Shown: positions 1 through 8,402, numbered from the stretch's first letter. The stretch: 64,000 nt of DNA from Faecalibacterium sp. HTF-F (GCF_023347535.1 NZ_CP094473.1:1612001-1676000); one strand, 5' to 3'. Numbers and translations are program-made. The notes: a model not told the origin generated them from the letters alone.

Positions 1-443
1 GTTTCCAGACCGGCCTTGGAGGTAGTCTTGAAAATGGGATCGGTCACCTCGGGGTCGTCCATTGCCTCGTGGTAGGCTTCCACGCCGGAGAACAGATACG
101 GCAGGTTGAAGATCTGGTACTTTGCACTGAAGGTCTCCATGATGGCAGTGGATGCCACCACAAAGTCGATGGCGCCGGTCTGGGTCAGCTGCACCATTTC
201 GGTCTGAGAGCCAAGCAGCTCGCTGGGGTACACTTCCACGCGGTACTTGTCGCCCAGTTTCTCGTTGATGTAGTTGGCAAAGGCTTCCAGACCCAGATGA
301 TCCGGGTGGGTCTGGGACTGCACATGGCCGATGCGCACGATCTTGCGGTCATCGCCGTCGGAGCCTGCTCCGCAGCCGGTGAACATCATGCCGCTGGTCA
401 GTGCCGCAGCGCCCATCAGCGACAGAAACGTTCTTCTCTTCAT
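1..443 (-). CDS. TRAP transporter solute-binding protein, DctP type (partial, 5' part only)
   Basis: The gene begins with ATG at 443-441 and runs off the left edge, so only about 147 N-terminal residues are visible. The protein starts with a lipoprotein or secretion signal (MKRRTFLSLMGAAAL, then a TGCG lipobox). It continues with IVRIGHVQSQTHPDH and a Gly-Asp-Lys segment leading to VEVYPSELLGSQ, followed by QLTQTGAIDFVVAS. This is the usual opening of DctP-family extracytoplasmic receptors for carboxylates or sugar acids. The family delivers substrate to DctQM permeases, which would lie off the left edge. A YesN/YesM-type two-component system lies immediately upstream on the same strand and probably controls it. 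The substrate cannot be told from the sequence. Confidence 0.88.
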   Translation of the reverse strand, partial: MKRRTFLSLMGAAALTSGMMFTGCGAGSDGDDRKIVRIGHVQSQTHPDHLGLEAFANYINEKLGDKYRVEVYPSELLGSQTEMVQLTQTGAIDFVVASTAIMETFSAKYQIFNLPYLFSGVEAYHEAMDDPEVTDPIFKTTSKAGLE

Positions 444-501
444 GAATTGCATCCTCTCTTTTCTCTCTTTTTCTATGATTAGATTTTAACAAACCGTGAA
501 T

Positions 502-530
502 TTTTGCGAAACCGGATTATTTTGCGAAAC
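502..530 (-). promoter_or_regulatory. Direct repeats, candidate AraC-type response-regulator site upstream of the TRAP gene
   Basis: TTTTGCGAAAC (plus-strand reading) occurs at 502-512 and again at 520-530, an exact 11-bp direct repeat with an 18-bp period. It lies 59-87 bp upstream of the TRAP receptor start. AraC-type DNA-binding domains use two HTH motifs on direct repeats of about this spacing, and the neighbouring response regulator has such a domain. Binding is inferred. Confidence 0.45.
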
Positions 531-603
531 GCAGCACGATTTTATCTTTGTTGTATCCAAGTACAATTTTTGCATCCCTCAGACGAAAGAAACTGGCAAA
601 AAC

Positions 604-659
604 AAAGAAGCACCCGTCCTTCTCCTGCTGACAGGCAGGAAAGAACGAGTGCTTCTTTT
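604..659 (-). terminator. Rho-independent terminator after the YesN-type regulator
   Basis: AAAGAAGCAC (604-613) pairs with GTGCTTCTTT (649-658) around a partly paired interior. On the minus strand it is followed by a TTTGTTTTTG tract. It lies just downstream of the regulator stop at 669. Confidence 0.7.
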
Positions 660-668
660 CTATCCGTT

Positions 669-1460
669 TTATCCTTGTACCGCTTTTTCCGCTGCGGCCA
701 TACGGTACTCCGAAGGGGTCTGGCCCGTCAGGCGCTTGAACACCCTTGTAAAATAGTTGGCATCGCTGTAGCCCACAGCCGCACCGATGTCCTTCATGTT
801 CAGGCGCGGGTCCAGCATCAGCTGGCGGGCCCTGTTCACCCGGTATTCGTTCAGATAGGCCGAAAAGTTCACCTTGAAGCACTGTTTGAACAGCTTGCAG
901 AAGTAAGCATCCGAGTAACGCAGGGCAGCTGCGGCATCCTGCATGGAGATGTCTTCCCGATAGTGGGCATCGATAAAGCTGCCGATCTCGGCCCGGATGA
1001 TGGCGGTGCGCATGTCCCCGTCCTCCTCTGGGCGGACAGGCTCCTCCGGCACAGGGGCTTGCAGCGGGCGGGCAGGCAGCTGCACCGACACCTGCCGGAT
1101 GGCTTCCTCCACCGCAAACACCAGTTCCTGCTCGTTGTAGGGCTTGAGCAGATACTCCATGGCCCGCACGGAGATTGCCTGCCGCGCGTAGTCAAACTTG
1201 TCAAATCCGGTCAGGAACAGGATCGCACAATTTTTGTCTGTCTCGCGGATCTTGCGGGCCACTTCCAGCCCGGTGAAGCCGGGCATTTCAATGTCCAGAA
1301 CCGCCACCTGCGGTGCTTCGCGAGCAAAGAGCTCCATGGCTTCCCTGCCGTTTTTCGCCTCGTACAGGCTGATCAGATCCCCCAGATATTTCTGCAGCGT
1401 CTTGCACAGCACCTTGCGCTCGATCAATTCATCCTCTGCCACCAGCAATTTGCACTTCAC
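669..1460 (-). CDS. Response regulator, YesN/AraC type
   Basis: The 263-aa protein has an N-terminal receiver domain with the acidic start KLLVAEDELIER, the phospho-acceptor in AVLDIEMPGFTG and the distal Lys in EYLLKPY. The C-terminal third is an AraC-type double HTH ending FKRLTGQTPSEYR. I chose the GTG at 1460 because it follows a GGGAGGGAGAA ribosome binding site and overlaps the kinase stop by 4 bases (GTGA), the mark of translational coupling. Family knowledge: YesN regulators pair with YesM kinases and activate nearby uptake genes. Here the TRAP receptor directly downstream is the likely target, through the repeats at 502-530. Confidence 0.93.
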   Translation of the reverse strand: MKCKLLVAEDELIERKVLCKTLQKYLGDLISLYEAKNGREAMELFAREAPQVAVLDIEMPGFTGLEVARKIRETDKNCAILFLTGFDKFDYARQAISVRAMEYLLKPYNEQELVFAVEEAIRQVSVQLPARPLQAPVPEEPVRPEEDGDMRTAIIRAEIGSFIDAHYREDISMQDAAAALRYSDAYFCKLFKQCFKVNFSAYLNEYRVNRARQLMLDPRLNMKDIGAAVGYSDANYFTRVFKRLTGQTPSEYRMAAAEKAVQG

Positions 1461-2944
1461 GAAGGTTCTCCCTCCCTTTCTTCCGTCCACTGCGTCTGTG
1501 GGATCTCAAACCGCACCACTGTGCCGCGGCCTGCGCGGCTGTATACCTGCATTTTGCCGCCCGGATACAGCATCCCGATGCGGCGGGAAATATTGCCAAG
1601 ACCAATGCTGCGGCCGGTCTGCTCGCTCTGGGCGATCCGGGCCTGCAGGGTATCCAGTTCCTCTGCCGTCATTCCCCTGCCGTTGTCCGCGACCGTGAGC
1701 ACCAGCACGCTGCCCTGCATCCATGCCCGCAGCAGGATGCGCCCGCCTTCCTCGCAGGACTTGAGCCCGTGAGAGTATGCATTTTCCACCACCGGCTGCA
1801 GTATAAAGGACGGCACCAGCACCGCCGCAGGCTGCACCCGGATGCTCTTTTCCACCGTAATGCGTCCATCGAACCGCATCTGCTGCAGATAGATATAATC
1901 TTCCAGCCCGTCCAGTTCCTCTTCCAGTGTGATCTGCTGACGCTTGGTGCGCAGATTGTGCCGGAACAGGCTGCCCAGATGCACGATCATCTGGTCGGTG
2001 GTGGAAGCGTCCTCCAGCCGGGCCATGCAGGAGATCATGTTCAGGGTATTGAACAGGAAATGCGGGTTCACCTGACTCTTGAGTACTTCCAGCCGGGTGT
2101 GTTCCAGATCTTTTTCCAGTGCAAGGTTCCGCACCTCTTCCCGGTGCAGGGCCTGCTGGGTGCTCAGCTGCTGGGCCATGGCGTGCTTCATCTGGTTGAA
2201 GGTGCCTGTCAGCCGCCCCACCTCGTCGCTGCTTTTTATCGGCAGATCCGGACCGGAAAGATCCCCCTCGGCAATGCTGTGGGAAGCCTGCGCCAGCTCC
2301 AGCAGCGGGCGCACCACCGCGCGGCTCAGTCCCCGCACCAGCAGCACCATCAGTGCTGCCGCCGTCAGGAACAGCCCCAGATACAGCCACGGCAGATGCC
2401 GGATGTGGGCCGCCGTGCTGCTGTAAAGGGTATTTTCCTGTTCCAGTGTGGCCTGCGTCAGCCGCAGTGCATACTCGGCAAGATAATCCTGCAGGGCCAT
2501 CACATGGTACATCCGTTCAATGTAGGTATCCGCTGCGGGCGAAAGCCGTAAAAAGGCATCCCGCTCCTGCCGGTAGCCCTCGTAGCCCTGCAGAAGGTTC
2601 CATGTGCGGGCATAGCGTTCCGCACCGATGCGGGCATAATCGAAGGGCAGGGCCGCAAGGCTCTGTTCGGCCGCAGCGCAGGCGGCGGTGTAGGCCTGCT
2701 CACTTTCCGAGGTGGGCTGCCGCACATAGCGTGCAAAAGCCTGTGTTTCGTTCTTGATGGCATCCTGCACCGTGTAACAGGCGGCGTTGTCGGCCAGCAG
2801 CGCGTCAAAGGCGCGCACGGCCCACTGACCCGCCACCGTGGCGATACCGTTGGAAAGCATCGTTACCAGCAAAATCGCGGCAAGCCATGCCGTGACCCTG
2901 CGGCGCAGGGAGATCCCGCCCCGCGTGGTTTTGTTCGGTGCCAT
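1457..2944 (-). CDS. Sensor histidine kinase, YesM type
   Basis: The 495-aa membrane kinase has a first transmembrane helix near residues 15-40, an extracytoplasmic sensor region of about 150 residues and a second helix (YLGLFLTAAALMVLLV). A HAMP linker follows (LPIKSSDEVGRLTGTFNQM). The His_kinase domain carries the phospho-acceptor in SQVNPHFLFNTLNMI, and a HATPase domain contains ADNGRGM and GIGLGNISRR. The ATG at 2944 was chosen because GGAGGGG lies 5 bases before it; the longer open frame has no such site. It is coupled to the downstream response regulator by a 4-base overlap. The ligand is unknown; the pairing with a TRAP receptor suggests a carboxylate or sugar acid. Confidence 0.93.
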   Translation of the reverse strand: MAPNKTTRGGISLRRRVTAWLAAILLVTMLSNGIATVAGQWAVRAFDALLADNAACYTVQDAIKNETQAFARYVRQPTSESEQAYTAACAAAEQSLAALPFDYARIGAERYARTWNLLQGYEGYRQERDAFLRLSPAADTYIERMYHVMALQDYLAEYALRLTQATLEQENTLYSSTAAHIRHLPWLYLGLFLTAAALMVLLVRGLSRAVVRPLLELAQASHSIAEGDLSGPDLPIKSSDEVGRLTGTFNQMKHAMAQQLSTQQALHREEVRNLALEKDLEHTRLEVLKSQVNPHFLFNTLNMISCMARLEDASTTDQMIVHLGSLFRHNLRTKRQQITLEEELDGLEDYIYLQQMRFDGRITVEKSIRVQPAAVLVPSFILQPVVENAYSHGLKSCEEGGRILLRAWMQGSVLVLTVADNGRGMTAEELDTLQARIAQSEQTGRSIGLGNISRRIGMLYPGGKMQVYSRAGRGTVVRFEIPQTQWTEEREGEPS

Positions 2945-3015
2945 ACGCTCCCCTCCTGCCCTGCTGTACCCAGTCTTTCGTTTAAGTATACCGATTTCCC
3001 GGGGAAAGTGCAACC

Positions 3016-3048
3016 AAAAAGCACCGGCTTGTGCAAAAAAGCCGGTGC
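3016..3048 (-). terminator. Rho-independent terminator after the AgrC-like kinase
   Basis: A perfect 10-bp stem (3021-3030 with 3039-3048, GCACCGGCTT/AAGCCGGTGC) is followed on the minus strand by TTTTTGG. It separates the AgrC-like kinase (stop 3066) from the YesM operon. Confidence 0.85.
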
Positions 3049-3065
3049 CTGAGGGCAGGAATATT

Positions 3066-4382
3066 CTACAGGTTCAGCAGCACATTGGCCCGGAAAACGT
3101 TGCCGCCCGTTTCCACCGTCAGATTGCCGTTATACCTGTGCACAGCAGTTTCGACGGAAATAAGGCCGATGCCCTGTCCGTCATGTTTGGTGGAGTGCAG
3201 AACGCGGCCCTGCTTTTTCAGCACGCCATCGTAGCGGTTCTCCACCATCAGGCCCATCATGGCCGGACTGAGCATCCGGGCCAGCACCTTGACCTGCCGT
3301 TCTTCCGGCGGCAGCTTCTGGCTGGCATGGAGCGCATTTTCCAGCAGATTGCCAAGAATGGTGCACAGGTCGGCTTCCGGCAGGGGCAGGAATCTGGGCA
3401 GTTCCAGTTTCCATTCCACCGGAATGCCTTGTCTCCGGGCCTCATAATCGTAGTGGCCGGCAAGCGCATCCACCGCAGCGTTGGCACACAGGGTGGGCCG
3501 GGCATCGCTGAGCTCGCTCTCGTACTGGCTCAGGTAGCTTTTCAGTTCGTCCAGCCGCCCGGCCTCGGTCAGGCCGGAGATCACATGCAGATGCTGGCGG
3601 AAATCGTGCCGCAGGTGGCGGGTCTGTTCCAGATAGCTGCGCAGCTCCATATAGCGGCGGGACTCCACGGCCAGCAGCTGGTTTTCACGATCCAGCTGAG
3701 AACTGCGGGTGTATTCCTTTGCCACGTGGTACATCTCGTACAGCAGCAGAAAGATGCCCAGCAGTGAGATACTCACCGCCAGCACTGCAATGATGCGGAT
3801 GCGGTTCATCAGGACGATACCGATTTCCTTCGGCATGCAGAACACCAGAAACGCCGCGTACAGCGCCGGCAGCGGCCATGCCGACTCCCAGAACGCTTCG
3901 CCGTGGTACTCCTGCAGCAGCCACCGGCTCCAGCGCACTGCTGTAAAGCGGAAGATGATGCTGAGTATCACCGAGAGGGTCAGGCAGATGACCGAGGTGC
4001 TGGGCAGAAACACCGGCAGTGCATTGTCCAGCTCGGCTTCTGCGTTCAGCACGACGGCAAGCAGGGTGCACACAGATATCATCACTGCCGACACCGAGAA
4101 CAGAAACATGGTCTGACTGATCGATACTTCCCGGTCGGTGCGCCAGCGCAGCAGCCAGAAGCTGATGATGAGCAGCGGGATGAGCAGGAGGTTCGTTTCT
4201 ATGTCCAGCATGCTGCACACCGCTGCGCCAGCCAGACTCATCAGTGTGATCACCGATGCACCGATGGCATAGGTTTTACGCGGCGCACGCAGGTGCTCCT
4301 GCAGCGAGGCAAGGCAGAGGTATTCTGCCGGATACATCATTGCAAATTCCAGAAAAAAACGTCCAAACAATGCAAAATTCAC
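3066..4382 (-). CDS. Sensor histidine kinase, AgrC/GHKL type
   Basis: The 438-aa protein has six or seven hydrophobic helices in its first half. A dimerisation segment with the likely phospho-acceptor His follows (RHLRHDFRQHLHVISGL), then a GHKL ATPase domain with the N-box ILGNLLENALHAS and the G-box HDGQGIGLISV. It starts with GTG at 4382, seven bases after GGAGGAAC. The LytTR response regulator lies directly upstream on the same strand with a 21-base gap, so the two form one operon. Kinases of this architecture often sense peptides. No peptide precursor gene is visible next to it. Confidence 0.9.
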   Translation of the reverse strand: MNFALFGRFFLEFAMMYPAEYLCLASLQEHLRAPRKTYAIGASVITLMSLAGAAVCSMLDIETNLLLIPLLIISFWLLRWRTDREVSISQTMFLFSVSAVMISVCTLLAVVLNAEAELDNALPVFLPSTSVICLTLSVILSIIFRFTAVRWSRWLLQEYHGEAFWESAWPLPALYAAFLVFCMPKEIGIVLMNRIRIIAVLAVSISLLGIFLLLYEMYHVAKEYTRSSQLDRENQLLAVESRRYMELRSYLEQTRHLRHDFRQHLHVISGLTEAGRLDELKSYLSQYESELSDARPTLCANAAVDALAGHYDYEARRQGIPVEWKLELPRFLPLPEADLCTILGNLLENALHASQKLPPEERQVKVLARMLSPAMMGLMVENRYDGVLKKQGRVLHSTKHDGQGIGLISVETAVHRYNGNLTVETGGNVFRANVLLNL

Positions 4383-4403
4383 AAACGTTCCTCCTCTCCG
4401 GGC

Positions 4404-5126
4404 TCACATCTGCCGCTGCATATTGCGGAACTGATACTGCGTGAACTGTGCCAGCAGGCTTTTTTTATCCTTCTGCCGCACTGGCAGGCGGGCTCCATCC
4501 AGCATTTCAATGCATTCACCGTCGAACCGCAGCACCTTGGACATGTTGATGATGACTCCTCGGTTGCACACCAGAAAGTCCGGCTGGGTCATCAGCTGTT
4601 CCTGCACCTGTGCAAAGTTTGCCGCAGCGCGGCACTCGCCGTCATCGGTAACGACCTTTACAAAATGGTTCTGGGCCATGGCATAGTAGATCTTTTTCAG
4701 CGGCAGATGCACGGTCTGGCGGGCAATACGCACCTCCAGCTCCGGCTGCTGCCGCCCCAGCACCCGCCGCAGCTCCCCTGCCAGATGGTCAAACTTTTCT
4801 TCTTTATACGGTTTGAGCAGGTAGTCGAACGGATGCACCGGAAAGGCATCCCACACATACTCCGGCGAGGATGTCACAAACACGATGAGCAGCTCCGGAT
4901 CTGCGGCGCGCAGCTGCCGCGCCGTCTCGATGCCGTTTGTGCCTTCCATACAGATATCCAGAAACACCACCTGATATCCCTCACCCGGAAATTCCTTCAA
5001 AAAATCGTCTCCGCACACAAACCGCCTGCAAAGGATCTCTTCCTCGCCAAATGCCTTTTTCAACAGTTGTTCCAGCCGCTCGGCATCCGGTTTCTGATCT
5101 TCCACGATCGCTGTCCGCAGCTTCAT
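4404..5126 (-). CDS. Response regulator, LytR/AlgR (LytTR) family
   Basis: The 240-aa protein begins KLRTAIVEDQKPDAERL and has a receiver Asp in VVFLDICMEGTNG and the conserved FDYLLKPY. A C-terminal LytTR DNA-binding domain follows (VHLPLKKIYYAMAQNHFVKV and FLVCNRGVIINMSKV). The ATG at 5126 follows AGGGGG at a suitable distance and matches the usual receiver start, so the longer open frame was trimmed. It precedes its kinase in the same operon. Confidence 0.93.
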   Translation of the reverse strand: MKLRTAIVEDQKPDAERLEQLLKKAFGEEEILCRRFVCGDDFLKEFPGEGYQVVFLDICMEGTNGIETARQLRAADPELLIVFVTSSPEYVWDAFPVHPFDYLLKPYKEEKFDHLAGELRRVLGRQQPELEVRIARQTVHLPLKKIYYAMAQNHFVKVVTDDGECRAAANFAQVQEQLMTQPDFLVCNRGVIINMSKVLRFDGECIEMLDGARLPVRQKDKKSLLAQFTQYQFRNMQRQM

Positions 5127-5164
5127 TGCTGCACCCCCTGTTCCTTCCACGTCCTGATACTTAT

Positions 5165-5170
5165 ATTATA
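5165..5170 (-). promoter_or_regulatory. Possible -10 element of the LytTR/AgrC-like operon
   Basis: TATAAT reads on the minus strand at 5170-5165, about 40 bases upstream of the regulator start. No good -35 lies 17 bp further up, which could mean activator dependence. The rest of 5171-5442 holds no gene or strong signal that I can see. Confidence 0.4.
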
Positions 5171-5480
5171 GCACAGCTTCCGCATTCTGTGGCCAGTAAT
5201 TCGCGCACAAAACAGGGCGATTCACGCAGGATACAGAGAAAAACAGGCAGTACACCGTCGCAGGAAGTGCTGATTTTTTTGTTCAGACCATTGACACTCG
5301 TTAGCAGGTTTGCGTAAGCTGTGTTCCTTATACGGCGCGGTCTTTCGTTTTGTTTGCAGATTTAGATGAACCGCAACGATTCTTAACAGGAACCGAATGC
5401 TTTTGCCAAGGAAAGTTGGTCGCAAAGAAAAAGACTTTGTGCTATACTGTGTTAAAAATCATTGCAAAGGTGGGAATGTC

Positions 5481-6566
5481 ATGACCCCTGCAAGAAAGCT
5501 GTATCTGGATAACATTCGCTGGATGACGGTTGTTCTGGTGGTGATCTACCATGTGGTCTATATGTTCAATGGCGTGCAGCCTTTTGGTGTGATTGGCCCC
5601 TTCCGGGAGCATCAGTTACAGGATTGCTTTCAATATCTGGTTTACCCCTGGTTCATGGCATTGCTGTTTGTTGTGTCGGGGATGAGCGCACGGTACTATC
5701 TGCAAAGCCATACCACAAAACAATTTCTGAAAGATAAAACCCGCAAGCTGCTGGTTCCATCCACGATTGGCTTGTTCGTATTCCAGTGGCTTCTTGGTAT
5801 CTATAACCTGAAAATTGGCGGCGGACTGAACATAGCTGGTCTTCCGATGCCTATAGTATATCTGATCACCGTGCTGTCCGGTGTAGGACCTCTGTGGTAC
5901 ATCCAGATGCTCTGGCTGTTCTCCATGTTTTTGCTGGTGGTTCGGAAAATCGAAAAAGACCGGGTCTGGGACTTCTGTTCCAAAGCGCCGGTCTGGAGCA
6001 TCCTGATGCTGACGGTCGTTGTTTATGGTTCGGCACAGGTATTGAACACCCCAGTCGTCACCGTTTATCGGTTCGGCATTTATGGATTCTGCTTCTTTGC
6101 AGGCTATTTTCTGTTTTCCCACGAGGAAGTAATGGAACGGCTGTGCAAGTGGTGGTGGATGTTTGACGCAGCCTCGGCTGTGCTTGGCATCTCGTATACC
6201 GTGCGCTATTTTGGTAGAAATTACGCCATTGCACCGGTTCTGAACAACATCCATGCCTGCGTTTACTGCTGGTTTGCCATTCTTGGAATCCTTACAACGA
6301 TGAAGAATTATGCCGACATCTCAACCGTATTCACACGCTGGATGGCAAAGAAGTCATGGGGTTTGTACATTTTTCATTATCTGCCCCTTGCTGTGATCTC
6401 GTACGAACTGCACGAACACGCCCCCAACACGCCGGAAGTGCTGGTCTATCTGCTGGTGGGCACCGGAGCCTTTGTGGGCGCATTCCTGCTGGATGAACTC
6501 ATCAGCCGGATGCCCATTCTGCGCTGGTGCGTCCTTGGAATTAAAAAGGAGAAAAATCATGTTTAA
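5481..6566 (+). CDS. Acyltransferase family 3 membrane protein
   Basis: The 361-aa, very hydrophobic protein has about ten predicted membrane segments. It opens with RKLYLDNIRWMTVVLVVIYH, the acyltransferase-3 signature region with a His in the first helix, and continues with PWFMALLFVVSGMSARYYL. The family moves acyl groups onto sugars or other envelope molecules (OatA and NodX relatives); the substrate is not predictable. The ATG at 5481 follows AAGGTGGG; the upstream open frame lacks a site. A TATACT -10 lies at 5443-5448. The 3' end overlaps the next gene by 8 bases. Confidence 0.87.
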   Translation: MTPARKLYLDNIRWMTVVLVVIYHVVYMFNGVQPFGVIGPFREHQLQDCFQYLVYPWFMALLFVVSGMSARYYLQSHTTKQFLKDKTRKLLVPSTIGLFVFQWLLGIYNLKIGGGLNIAGLPMPIVYLITVLSGVGPLWYIQMLWLFSMFLLVVRKIEKDRVWDFCSKAPVWSILMLTVVVYGSAQVLNTPVVTVYRFGIYGFCFFAGYFLFSHEEVMERLCKWWWMFDAASAVLGISYTVRYFGRNYAIAPVLNNIHACVYCWFAILGILTTMKNYADISTVFTRWMAKKSWGLYIFHYLPLAVISYELHEHAPNTPEVLVYLLVGTGAFVGAFLLDELISRMPILRWCVLGIKKEKNHV

Positions 6567-7002
6567 GGACAATCTGATCTCGCTTCGTAAGATCCACGGT
6601 TACTCACAGGACGAACTGGCGGAAAAAATCGGAGTGACCCGCCAGACTTTATCAAAATACGAAACCGGAGAATCTCTGCCGGACATTGAACGGTGCAAGC
6701 GGCTGGCAGATGTTTTCGGTGTTTCTATGGATGACCTCGTGAACTACGAGAAAACCGACCGGGAAAACCTAGGGCTGGAAGTGCCACCCAAAGGAAAACA
6801 CATTTTCGGCATGGTGAAAGTGGGAGATAAAGGGCAGATCGTCATCCCCGCAAATGCACGGAAGATATTTGACATACAACCGGGGGATAATCTGCTGATC
6901 CTTGGGGACGAAGAACAAGGCATCGCCATCCTCAAGGAGAAAAGTTTTCTGGAACATCTGCGGCTGATGGAACGTATGCGGCACATGGAATCCGGCGAAT
7001 GA
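6559..7002 (+). CDS. XRE-type HTH regulator fused to an AbrB/SpoVT domain
   Basis: The 147-aa protein has an N-terminal XRE helix-turn-helix (residues about 1-60: NLISLRKIHGYSQDELAEKI, then GVTRQTLSKYETGESLP). After a short linker comes an AbrB/SpoVT swapped-hairpin domain (residues about 85-125: VGDKGQIVIPANARKIF, then DIQPGDNLLILGDEEQGIAI). Both halves bind DNA in their own families. The ATG at 6559 lies 9 bases after AAAAAGGAG and inside the end of the acyltransferase gene (8-base overlap), so the two are translationally coupled. It may regulate that gene or itself. Confidence 0.88.
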   Translation: MFKDNLISLRKIHGYSQDELAEKIGVTRQTLSKYETGESLPDIERCKRLADVFGVSMDDLVNYEKTDRENLGLEVPPKGKHIFGMVKVGDKGQIVIPANARKIFDIQPGDNLLILGDEEQGIAILKEKSFLEHLRLMERMRHMESGE

Positions 7003-7183
7003 TCAAACTCTGCGGAAAACACCCTCCCTGCACAGAATACTGCGAAGCTTCGTATGATTTATTGACACGAAGCGTATCACTTTTGTGATGAGCTGATGCT
7101 TTCGTGATAATCGTTGTTGGAATCTGCCTGTTGGCAGTTCAAATCATATCTCTTACATCTTTTATCCAAGGAGGTTGTCAATT

Positions 7184-7537
7184 ATGGATCTTATCTTGAA
7201 AAAAGCAGTTCCAGTGATCTGTATTGCTCTTGCTGCACCACTCATTCTTTCTTCTTGCAGCCGGACAGTAAGTTCTTCCGAAGCAACTGCTCCTGCAAGC
7301 AGCGTAGTTCAGGAGCAGGTATCCCCTGCCGAATCGGAAGATTTGGCAGAAAGCGCAGCTCCTTCTGATGAAAGCTGGAAAACCGATTTTGAAAAAAGCC
7401 TTTGGGAAAATTACAACGTCACCCCGGAATACTACGAAGATCTGGGGGATGGCATCTATCAGGTCTACGTCAAAATTGATGGAAAAACCGTGCCCTATGT
7501 TTGCGTAGATTCTGCTACGGGAGACTATCACGGTTAA
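7184..7537 (+). CDS. Small lipoprotein of unknown function, possibly shortened by an in-frame stop
   Basis: The 117-aa product has a Lys-rich start, a hydrophobic stretch (AVPVICIALAAPLIL) and a lipobox (LSSC), so it is probably anchored outside the membrane. An Ala/Ser/Glu-rich linker and a small domain ending VYVKIDGKTVPYVCVD follow. ATG 7184 is nine bases after AAGGAGG. After the TAA at 7535-7537 the same frame stays open for 23 more codons to a second TAA at 7607-7609, so the ancestral protein may have been longer. I do not recognise the domain. Confidence 0.7.
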   Translation: MDLILKKAVPVICIALAAPLILSSCSRTVSSSEATAPASSVVQEQVSPAESEDLAESAAPSDESWKTDFEKSLWENYNVTPEYYEDLGDGIYQVYVKIDGKTVPYVCVDSATGDYHG

Positions 7538-7640
7538 GTTGAGCACGACTGGGGAAATCAGCCTGTGGAAAGCATTGAAGTAATTATGGACGCTGTTGGT
7601 CTGCGGTAACGATTTTGTTTCCATTGTCTTTGAAAACTTC

Positions 7641-7669
7641 TTGACATTGGTAACTTTTTTGATTATAGT
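7641..7669 (+). promoter_or_regulatory. Sigma-A-type promoter of the TetR gene
   Basis: TTGACA (7641-7646) and TATAGT (7664-7669) are separated by exactly 17 bp, close to consensus. They lie about 40 bases upstream of the TetR start. Confidence 0.8.
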
Positions 7670-7672
7670 AGA

Positions 7673-7692
7673 ACTAACGAATATTAGTTAGT
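7673..7692. promoter_or_regulatory. Inverted repeat, candidate TetR operator
   Basis: ACTAAC (7673-7678) and GTTAGT (7687-7692) form perfect arms around an AT-rich 8-base centre. The site sits at the expected transcription start of the tetR gene, where a repressor would block its own promoter. Binding is inferred from position and symmetry. Confidence 0.6.
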
Positions 7693-7707
7693 AAAGGGCG
7701 AAGGAAA

Positions 7708-8337
7708 ATGGAAGATACCAAACAGCGCATTCTTAAAAAGTCTCTGGAACTGTTTTCGACCAAAGGATACGATGCCGTCAGTGTGGGCGAGATTGCAAAG
7801 GCGGTCGGCATCAAGGCGCCTTCGCTTTACAACCACTTCCCCAGCAAGCAGGCGATTTTTGATGCCATCGTGGAATCAACGGCTGCCCACTACGAAAAAG
7901 ATACGGGCAGGATCGACATTCATGTGCAGAATGTAAAGCAGGACTGCCCTACGTTTTCTCATATCCCGGAGCAGGCTCTTGCGGACAAAGTCCGGCAGAT
8001 CTTCCTGTATTCTTTGCACGATAAGCAGATCAGTCAGTTCCGCCGGATGATGACGCTGGAGCAGTTCCGCTCCCCGGAGCTTGCGGCACTGTTCTCAGAA
8101 CGCTATGTGGACCGTATGATCTCTTACCATGCAGGTATTTTCCGTTCCCTGATCGCAGGCGGCGAAATTCGGGACGAGGACCCGGATACATTGGCATGGA
8201 TGTACGTTTCCCCGGTCATCACCCTGCTCAGTGTCTGCGACCGCCAGCCGGAGCGGGAAGCCGAAAGCCTTGAAAAGCTGGACGCCCATGTAAAGCTGTT
8301 CTTCCGTACCTTTAACATCGAGCGAGGTGAAAAATGA
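7708..8337 (+). CDS. TetR/AcrR family transcriptional regulator
   Basis: The 209-aa protein has an N-terminal TetR HTH: KQRILKKSLELFSTKGYDAV, then VGEIAKAVGIKAPSLYNHFPSK. A helical ligand-binding domain follows. The start has a GGGCGAAGGAAA ribosome binding site. A strong promoter with a palindrome over its start point lies just upstream, which points to autorepression. No obvious efflux or enzyme target adjoins it; the next frame downstream is a KTR-type fragment. Confidence 0.93.
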   Translation: MEDTKQRILKKSLELFSTKGYDAVSVGEIAKAVGIKAPSLYNHFPSKQAIFDAIVESTAAHYEKDTGRIDIHVQNVKQDCPTFSHIPEQALADKVRQIFLYSLHDKQISQFRRMMTLEQFRSPELAALFSERYVDRMISYHAGIFRSLIAGGEIRDEDPDTLAWMYVSPVITLLSVCDRQPEREAESLEKLDAHVKLFFRTFNIERGEK

Positions 8338-8402
8338 ATACGGCAGATGAAAAATGGATCTTGTGTCTTATTTGCGGAGCAAAGACGCAGTGCCGGTTAC
8401 GG
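8334..8402 (+). pseudogene. Fragment of a cysteine-rich KTR-type small protein
   Basis: The ATG at 8334 overlaps the tetR stop by 4 bases. It opens a frame reading MNTADEKWILCLICGAKT, which resembles the start of the intact KTR-type protein at 10808-10993 (DWIRCPKCSSKTRTMIRE). The similarity ends after about 23 codons, where the frame enters a terminator hairpin, so the second CxxC pair is lost. I call it a 5' remnant; the match is short. Confidence 0.45.

Noticed and set aside
7064..7091. TTGACA upstream of the lipoprotein as its promoter
   Set aside because: No acceptable -10 is found at 16-18 bp; the nearby ATCAC/GTGAT hairpin makes the region ambiguous.
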